Assembly: GCA_002364555.1 (NCBI GenBank)
Contig: DEYM01000140.1
Location: forward strand, 1-11,382
DNA length: 11,382 nt
Origin: Phycisphaerales bacterium UBA3158
GTDB lineage: Bacteria; Planctomycetota; Phycisphaerae; Phycisphaerales; SM1A02
Reading direction: 5' to 3'
In this document: positions 6,999 to 11,382 of the stretch, piece after piece
Layout: every line of letters begins with the position of its first letter
Position numbering within the stretch: position 1 is the first letter of the stretch
The notes under the pieces: model-generated
Database searches by the model: none
Seen by the model: the letters and a program-made list of their open reading frames with translations, nothing else
What the model was told of the DNA's origin: nothing
Position numbers and translations under genes: made by a program

Positions 6999-9900
6999 TC
7001 AGGAAAACAATCCACCGCCATTGCCACCCGAGCCCATTGAAAGCAGAGCCACCGACTGGGTCTGCAACAAGGCGAGTGATTCCTCCATGGCCGCGAACTC
7101 GGCGATCAAACGCACTCGTCTGGCTTCCATTCTGGCATCGAGCACGTCCAGTCGGTCCATAGCCAGATCGATCCTGCTCTGCCAGGATTCGTCTGCACGG
7201 CTCAAGGTGCCGCCTTCGTTGCTGGTGAAACCCTCCAGGAGATCGTTCAATCGAAGTCCGAGACCTTCTTCACCATCGAGTTCCGATGTGAAAAGGGATT
7301 CGACCTCCTCTCGTCGAGTCGACCAGGCTTCGGTGAAGGCAGCTTCATCGAAGTCGATGCGGCCGCCTGAACCGACGGTGATCCCGACGGACCAGAGTCC
7401 GTCCAATGAAACCGACTCGCTCTCGAAACGTTGCTGCAGCGCTGACATGAGCATGCGACGAATACGTGACACGGTCGGATCACCATGAAGGATGCCCCGC
7501 TGATTCGTATCCGGATCGTATCCGCTCACGCCATCGATTCGATCCAGAACCTGATTCATCGCATCGACGAATGCACGCATCGAATCGACGGCAGTCGTCT
7601 CGTCTCTGGCGACAGTCACCGTGATGGGCTGATCGGACGTCTCGAGCAGATCCAGAGTCAGTCCATCGATCACGTTCTCCAGATGGTTGGAGCCGCTGGT
7701 GATCATCACACCATCCGTCACATCGTCGCCGAATACGATTCTGGCATCCTGTCCAGCCACGACGTCCTCGATTTGGGCATCGATGCCCTGGAGATCGAGG
7801 ACCATGCGACCAGCGACCCCGCTGATCTCACTCGTGAGACTCATTCGCCATGGAGCGGATGGATCTCCGGTGCTGACCAGTGCCGCGGTTACATCCGATC
7901 GAGACTCGTTGATCTGCTCCACGAGTTGTCGCAATGTCGTCTGCGAATCGATTTCCAGAACGGTTTCCCAAGAACCGTCTATGGCCTGGTCGGACTCGCC
8001 CTCCAACCGAAGATCGGAAGCGGTTGTTCCTGAAATCGATTCGACCTCCATTGACACGACGGATTGGTTCTCCGGAGCTGTCGATTCCAGATACAGACCA
8101 TCGCCCGAGTCATTGATGCGTGCGTTGATCTCCAGTCCACGGCTGTTGATCAGATCGATCACATCCTGGACCGTCTCATGCCCCTGTGAAATCGTGACCA
8201 GGGCCGATGCCCCGGTGGCATCTCGCATGCGAAAGGAACCGATGCCGATGCCTCGACCCTGGTTCAGATCGGCAAGAGACATCGATTCGGAGATCCAGCG
8301 ATGCTGCAGATTCCCCGTCTCAACCGAGGCGACTTCGTCGTTGATCGTCAGACCGAGTCGATCGGCCAACGAACCCTGGACGACGAGCGTGCCGTCACCC
8401 TGAAGCGCCTCCATGCGAATTCCGGTCTGATCGATCTGGAACTCGACGGCCAGTGAATCGGATGCCACCCACTGATTCAATGCCGCGACGAGATCATCCA
8501 GTGTCTCGTACTGCGAGAGATCGGTGATGCTCGAGGCATTGCCGAGTCGATCCGTGAGTTCGATCGTATCGGCACCCTGGAGTCCTTCGCCTCCGAACAA
8601 TTCATGGACCAGCACCGTTCCCGGAGATCCGATGATGCGTCGACCGGTCATGACACCATCGATGATGGTCGGATCGGCGAACCCGAGCGCACTCAAGGCC
8701 GATGCATTTGACGACGTCTGGCCAATTGAAAAGACGCTGGATCCACTCGTCGTGTCTTCAAGTTCGAGCCTGAGTCCGTCGGAGGAGATCCGGGCGATGA
8801 TCGAACCGCTGTTGGCCGTTCCGGCCTGATCAGTCGAATTGTTGATCGCATCCAGCACATCCTGGATGGTCGGCGTGCTGCCGCTACCGAATGCCGACAC
8901 CTGCAGGCCATCGAAGCCACCGGAGGAACCCGTGTCGTTGAGAATGCCCAGATCCTGCGCAGCCGAGTCGCCCCCGCTTCCAGCACCGTGAATCATCACG
9001 GTGCTCGAGGGATCGGTCGTCTTGATGGTGAAGCCCAGTTGATCCTCGCGATAGTCGAGTATCACGGCCCCATCGGTTGCTGATGAGATTCTTGATCGCA
9101 CATCCCCTGCCGTGATGCAACCGGTCAGATCGATATCCCAGCTCGTCGACTGACCGGAACTGCCGTCGACGAGTTCGATGGAAAGCTCCGCCGTGTCGAG
9201 ATCGGTATCGATCGCCACTCCGGTTCCTTCGTTGAACCCCGACAGAAGCGTGTCGTCATCTATTCGGACGACGGTACCGCTGGATACGTCGATCGAGAAG
9301 AAGCGACCATCACGCGTGCCGATACGCAAATCACTGAGACCTTCTCGAACAAGTACGCCATTGCCGTCGTTCAATGCCGCCAGTGAAAGCTGACCGCTGA
9401 GGTAGGCGAGATTGCTTCCGACAACTGTTCCATTGCTGGATGCGCCGAGGATGCCCAGATCCGAAGCTGTCGACGAACCGGACGTATCCGAAACGGAGAA
9501 CTCCTCACCCGAGTTCGAAGTCAGACTGATCGAACCGTTGTTGAGAGTGGCTGTGATTCCAAGATCATTGTCATTGATGCGATCGATGACTTCGTTGATG
9601 GTGGCGACATCCCCGAGATCGATCGTCTCCGATGCGCCCGTGTCGCTGGTCGTCAGGGACAGGTAACCACGGGAAACACCAGCGCCTCCATTGAGCCATG
9701 TAAGTGGCATGTCCTCGTGCAATCCTCCACCCCCAAGCTCCAGTGTTGCACCCTGGAGTCCGAGTGCGGATTCATCCGATGCGAATCCACCTGTGAGTAT
9801 CTGATGATTGGTCGCCAGACCTGCCACGATGAATTGATACAGACCCGGTGATGAATTCGACGACGTGCTCGCCTGCAGAATCGATGCATCGCTGGATGTG

Positions 9901-10127
9901 GCGCTCACGGACTGGAAGATACTGCTTGAACTCAAGGGGGATGTCGCTGCGGACATCGCGAGCAGTCCCGCGTTGATGTCGAGCAACGCCGACTGTCTGG
10001 ACTGCATGAGACCGACTCTTGCTTCAAGGCGCATACGACCTTGCGACTGGAACGCCATCATTCGCTGGACAAGTGTCGCCGTATCGAATCCGCTGACAAG
10101 TCCGTAACCGGATGGAATGGAACCCAT
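6999..10127 (-). CDS. fliD: Flagellar filament capping protein FliD (hook-associated protein 2), repeat-expanded
   Basis: FliD forms the cap at the tip of the flagellar filament and guides flagellin assembly; it is exported through the flagellar type III system. From ATG 10127 it has 1042 residues, roughly twice the usual length. The N-terminal FliD_N region (about 6-105) has the signature GLVSGFDTATLVQRMM and heptad-like helices. The FliD_C region (about 789-1030) includes SNHLENVIDGLTLDLLE, TVTVARDE and MRAFVDAMNQ, and ends in a coiled-coil segment. Between them lie about six diverged hook-IN-type units (for example TINEVIDRIND, TIQDVLDAINN, TVQDVIDLINS), often closed by a DLGIL-like motif. 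GGGAGG lies 4 nt before the ATG (10132-10137), which decides the start over an upstream in-frame TTG at 10145. A sigma54 promoter candidate lies just upstream, and fliS follows. Confidence 0.95.
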   Translation of the reverse strand: MGSIPSGYGLVSGFDTATLVQRMMAFQSQGRMRLEARVGLMQSRQSALLDINAGLLAMSAATSPLSSSSIFQSVSATSSDASILQASTSSNSSPGLYQFIVAGLATNHQILTGGFASDESALGLQGATLELGGGGLHEDMPLTWLNGGAGVSRGYLSLTTSDTGASETIDLGDVATINEVIDRINDNDLGITATLNNGSISLTSNSGEEFSVSDTSGSSTASDLGILGASSNGTVVGSNLAYLSGQLSLAALNDGNGVLVREGLSDLRIGTRDGRFFSIDVSSGTVVRIDDDTLLSGFNEGTGVAIDTDLDTAELSIELVDGSSGQSTSWDIDLTGCITAGDVRSRISSATDGAVILDYREDQLGFTIKTTDPSSTVMIHGAGSGGDSAAQDLGILNDTGSSGGFDGLQVSAFGSGSTPTIQDVLDAINNSTDQAGTANSGSIIARISSDGLRLELEDTTSGSSVFSIGQTSSNASALSALGFADPTIIDGVMTGRRIIGSPGTVLVHELFGGEGLQGADTIELTDRLGNASSITDLSQYETLDDLVAALNQWVASDSLAVEFQIDQTGIRMEALQGDGTLVVQGSLADRLGLTINDEVASVETGNLQHRWISESMSLADLNQGRGIGIGSFRMRDATGASALVTISQGHETVQDVIDLINSRGLEINARINDSGDGLYLESTAPENQSVVSMEVESISGTTASDLRLEGESDQAIDGSWETVLEIDSQTTLRQLVEQINESRSDVTAALVSTGDPSAPWRMSLTSEISGVAGRMVLDLQGIDAQIEDVVAGQDARIVFGDDVTDGVMITSGSNHLENVIDGLTLDLLETSDQPITVTVARDETTAVDSMRAFVDAMNQVLDRIDGVSGYDPDTNQRGILHGDPTVSRIRRMLMSALQQRFESESVSLDGLWSVGITVGSGGRIDFDEAAFTEAWSTRREEVESLFTSELDGEEGLGLRLNDLLEGFTSNEGGTLSRADESWQSRIDLAMDRLDVLDARMEARRVRLIAEFAAMEESLALLQTQSVALLSMGSGGNGGGLFS
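7776..9602 (-). repeat. Six diverged hook-IN-like protein repeats within fliD
   Basis: Six units of about 50-65 residues start with a T-[IL]-x-[DEQ]-[VL]-[IVL]-x-x-[IL]-N helix, continue with two or three beta strands and usually end in a short D-L-G-[IL] motif. In FliD numbering from ATG 10127 they cover about 176-228, 339-397, 420-484, 542-594, 652-710 and 731-784. Linkers carry a second recurring element, L-x-x-[LF]-N-x-G-x-G-[VI], at about 249-258, 294-304 and 616-626. The DNA is too diverged to be a recent tandem duplication. Boundaries are by eye. Confidence 0.65.
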
Positions 10128-10131
10128 GATG

Positions 10132-10137
10132 CCTCCC
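10132..10137 (-). promoter_or_regulatory. Ribosome-binding site of fliD
   Basis: GGGAGG on the minus strand lies 4 nt before the ATG at 10127. It is one of the few strong Shine-Dalgarno sequences here and places the fliD start six codons inside the longest possible frame. Confidence 0.8.
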
Positions 10138-10175
10138 TGCAGCAAAGTGACTGCGCACCGATAGCATCATGCACA

Positions 10176-10191
10176 TGCAAATGGCGAGCCG
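10176..10191 (-). promoter_or_regulatory. Candidate sigma54 (RpoN) promoter of fliD
   Basis: Minus-strand CGGCTCG-CCAT-TTGCA compares with the sigma54 consensus TGGCACG-N4-TTGCA. The invariant GG (10189-10190) and GC (10177-10178) are separated by exactly 10 nt, and 14 of the 16 positions including the free spacer fit. Initiation about 12 nt downstream would fall near 10165, giving a leader of about 38 nt that contains the fliD ribosome site. Sigma54 control of mid-class flagellar genes is common in bacteria. The sequence match is good, but no activator gene is in the window. Confidence 0.6.
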
Positions 10192-10223
10192 GACATGGAA
10201 CAGCCATTAAGAACGTGCAGAAG

Positions 10224-10282
10224 CCTTCAGCAGTGCAGGCGTCTCCGCACTGCGCAGTTCCTGCGCTTCGAAGGGATGCATC
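10224..10282. repeat. Cluster of inverted repeats between parB and fliD
   Basis: Four symmetric elements are packed here. GCAGTGC (10230-10236) pairs with GCACTGC (10247-10253). GCGCAG (10252-10257) pairs with CTGCGC (10261-10266) over a 3-nt loop. CTTCGAAG (10266-10273) and GATGCATC (10275-10282) are perfect palindromes. CCTTC (10224-10228) and GAAGG (10270-10274) can pair around the first two. There is no U-run for termination. Relative to the predicted fliD start the cluster lies at about -60 to -117, the usual zone for a sigma54 activator to bind. It may instead protect the parB message end. Confidence 0.45.
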
Positions 10283-10296
10283 ATGACTTCGATGAA

Positions 10297-11241
10297 CTAC
10301 GCATCGGACTTGAAATCAAGCCTGTTCATCAGGCCATCAAACTGATCCAGATCGTAGAAGTCGAGAACCAATTGACCAGCGCCTTTTTTCCGACCCGTCC
10401 TGATCTGCACACGAGTACCCAGGTGTTCACCAAGCTGACGAGCCAGTTCCTCGTGCTGATGTCTGGTGACATCCATTGATGGTTTTCCACTCGATGTCGA
10501 TGGGGTCTTGGAACCAGCCGAGTCCTGAACACGTCGCTCCAGCTCACGAACAGACCATCCTGATCTCATGGCTTCACGAGCAAGCTTGAGACGCGACTCC
10601 ATGTTAGTAACTGCTAACAATGATCGGCCATGGCCCGCAGACAAGTCCCCAGCTCGAACAAGTTCTCTGGAACCCTCATCAAGATCATTCAATCGAATCT
10701 GATTGGTCACCGCCGAACGAGTCAATCCCACCTGGTCGGCAATCTCTTGATGGGTTAAACCAAAGTCATCCTGCAATCCAAGAAACGCTTCCGCTCGCTC
10801 AATAGGATTGAGATCCTCTCGCTGAAGATTCTCAACAAGCGCCCACTCTGCAGAAGTTCGATCATCAAGGTCTCGCACAACTGCAGGGATTGAATCCAAT
10901 CCAGCAGCCTTGGCAGCCCGCCAACGACGCTCACCAACGACAAGCTCATAGCCGTTTGCAACAGCCCGAACAACAACTGGCTGCATGACACCTGACAGCT
11001 TGATCGACTCGGAAAGTGTCCTCAATGCATCAGGATCAAAGTCCTGCCTTGGCTGATGTGGATTGGGATGTACCTGGGCAACAGGAATAGTAGCCAGCCC
11101 ATCTTTAGTAGGGGAGGGGAGTGTTGCCGGCTTTTCATCAACGACCGCTGACCCTGAATCAGTCTTTGAAACAGCCACAGCCACTGGCTTGGCGATCATG
11201 CTACTCAGCCCTTTGCCCAAACGCTTCTTCCTTGAAGCCAT
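10297..11241 (-). CDS. parB: Chromosome-partitioning protein ParB
   Basis: ParB is a CTP-dependent DNA clamp that loads at parS sites, spreads, recruits SMC condensin and is moved by ParA during chromosome segregation. From ATG 11241 it has 314 residues. After a basic start (MASRKKRLGKGLSSMI, the common ParB opening) and a low-complexity linker come HPNPHQPR, GERRWRAAKAAG (the GERRxRA CTP-binding motif), ENLQREDLNPIERAEA and the helix-turn-helix THQEIADQVGLTRSAVTNQI that reads parS. A C-terminal dimerisation region ends the protein. AAGGAG (11248-11253) lies 6 nt before this ATG. The longer frame from 11301 would read MFHVKH straight through the parS site and is rejected. No parA coding is visible in the remaining upstream bases. 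Confidence 0.98.
   Translation of the reverse strand: MASRKKRLGKGLSSMIAKPVAVAVSKTDSGSAVVDEKPATLPSPTKDGLATIPVAQVHPNPHQPRQDFDPDALRTLSESIKLSGVMQPVVVRAVANGYELVVGERRWRAAKAAGLDSIPAVVRDLDDRTSAEWALVENLQREDLNPIERAEAFLGLQDDFGLTHQEIADQVGLTRSAVTNQIRLNDLDEGSRELVRAGDLSAGHGRSLLAVTNMESRLKLAREAMRSGWSVRELERRVQDSAGSKTPSTSSGKPSMDVTRHQHEELARQLGEHLGTRVQIRTGRKKGAGQLVLDFYDLDQFDGLMNRLDFKSDA
10602..10619. repeat. Short inverted repeat inside parB
   Basis: TGTTAG (10602-10607) and CTAACA (10614-10619) form a perfect 6-bp repeat around a 6-nt centre. It lies in the codons for a Leu-Ala-Val-Thr-Asn stretch of ParB. It is not a parS variant. Function is unknown, and chance is likely. Confidence 0.2.
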
Positions 11242-11247
11242 CCAAAT

Positions 11248-11253
11248 CTCCTT
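11248..11253 (-). promoter_or_regulatory. Ribosome-binding site of parB
   Basis: AAGGAG on the minus strand with a 6-nt spacer to ATG 11241. It fixes the parB start 20 codons inside the longest frame and leaves parS in the untranslated leader. Confidence 0.85.
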
Positions 11254-11284
11254 AGCGATGCCCGCCAAATGTAGAGGCCTTCTA

Positions 11285-11300
11285 TGTTTCACGTGAAACA
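11285..11300. promoter_or_regulatory. parS: parS centromere site
   Basis: TGTTTCACGTGAAACA is a perfect 16-bp palindrome, identical to the parS consensus known from Bacillus subtilis and widely conserved in bacteria. ParB binds here to nucleate the partition complex. It sits 44 nt upstream of the parB start codon and downstream of the likely parB promoter. Bound ParB could therefore act as a roadblock on its own gene. parS sites cluster near the replication origin, so this locus is probably close to oriC. Confidence 0.97.
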
Positions 11301-11331
11301 TATGCCCACCTCAATCCACAACTCAGACAGG

Positions 11332-11360
11332 TTTATCGCATGCCATGAAGCAAACGTCAA
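11332..11360 (-). promoter_or_regulatory. Candidate sigma70-type promoter of parB
   Basis: Minus-strand TTGACG (11355-11360) and GATAAA (11332-11337) are separated by 17 nt. They match 5 of 6 positions of the -35 and 4 of 6 of the -10 consensus with ideal spacing. Transcription would start near 11325, placing parS about 25-40 nt into the transcript. No competing ORF of ParA type occupies these bases. The call rests on sequence match only. Confidence 0.55.
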
Positions 11361-11382
11361 CAGACGCCAATCGATCAATACG

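Noticed and set aside
7687..8403. Plus-strand ORF of 238 codons opposite fliD
   Set aside because: Its Ser/Arg-rich translation is what the complement of the fliD codons gives, and there is no ribosome site or known domain.
11242..11301. Extension of ParB to 334 residues beginning MFHVKH
   Set aside because: Those first codons are the parS palindrome itself, and a strong AAGGAG precedes the internal ATG at 11241.
11311..11320. DnaA-box-like sequence (CAATCCACA) near parS, hinting at oriC
   Set aside because: It matches only about seven of nine positions and stands alone, with no cluster or AT-rich unwinding region in the window.
11302..11382. 3' end of parA upstream of parB
   Set aside because: None of the three minus-strand frames in these bases gives a ParA-like C-terminus, and the stretch holds a good promoter instead.
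1..11382. CRISPR array, insertion sequence or phage attachment site
   Set aside because: I saw no direct repeats with spacers, no transposase or integrase frame, and no terminal inverted repeats of that kind.

Overview
The window reads as a chromosomal segment of a bacterium, most likely a planctomycete and perhaps of the Phycisphaerae. This is inferred from an isolated prepilin-type protein with a long leader, an N-terminally extended Rho, a very large FliD built from hook-IN repeats, and sparse Shine-Dalgarno sequences. No phylogenetic marker such as rRNA is present, so the assignment is tentative. Every gene I can support lies on the minus strand; the long plus-strand ORFs are shadows.

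Layout in the direction of transcription (high to low coordinates). (1) 11382-10297: a sigma70-type promoter, a perfect 16-bp parS site in the leader, then parB (chromosome segregation). (2) 10296-10128: a non-coding interval with clustered inverted repeats and a good sigma54 (-24/-12) promoter candidate. (3) 10127-6505: fliD, a 1042-residue filament cap with six diverged hook-IN-like repeats, and fliS, its usual neighbour and flagellin chaperone. (4) 6492-5494: an extended-SDR sugar-nucleotide epimerase/reductase related to GDP-L-fucose synthase, but lacking both of that enzyme's epimerisation residues. (5) 5454-1626: cysS, coaE and rho, with a 31-codon upstream ORF overlapping the rho start. 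(6) 1455-253: a prepilin-type protein. (7) 160-16: an intrinsic terminator, a second hairpin, then tRNA-Thr(GGU).

Gaps from fliD to coaE are short (12-65 nt), so the sigma54 promoter could drive fliD-fliS and perhaps the downstream sugar-nucleotide gene, while the housekeeping genes cysS, coaE and rho may have further promoters that I could not identify with confidence. The notable points are the parS site placed where ParB could control its own gene, the sigma54 promoter with upstream palindromes, the altered GDP-fucose-synthase-like active site beside flagellar genes, the repeat-expanded FliD, and the possible rho leader peptide. I did not find an obviously new multi-gene system such as a defence island, CRISPR array or mobile element.
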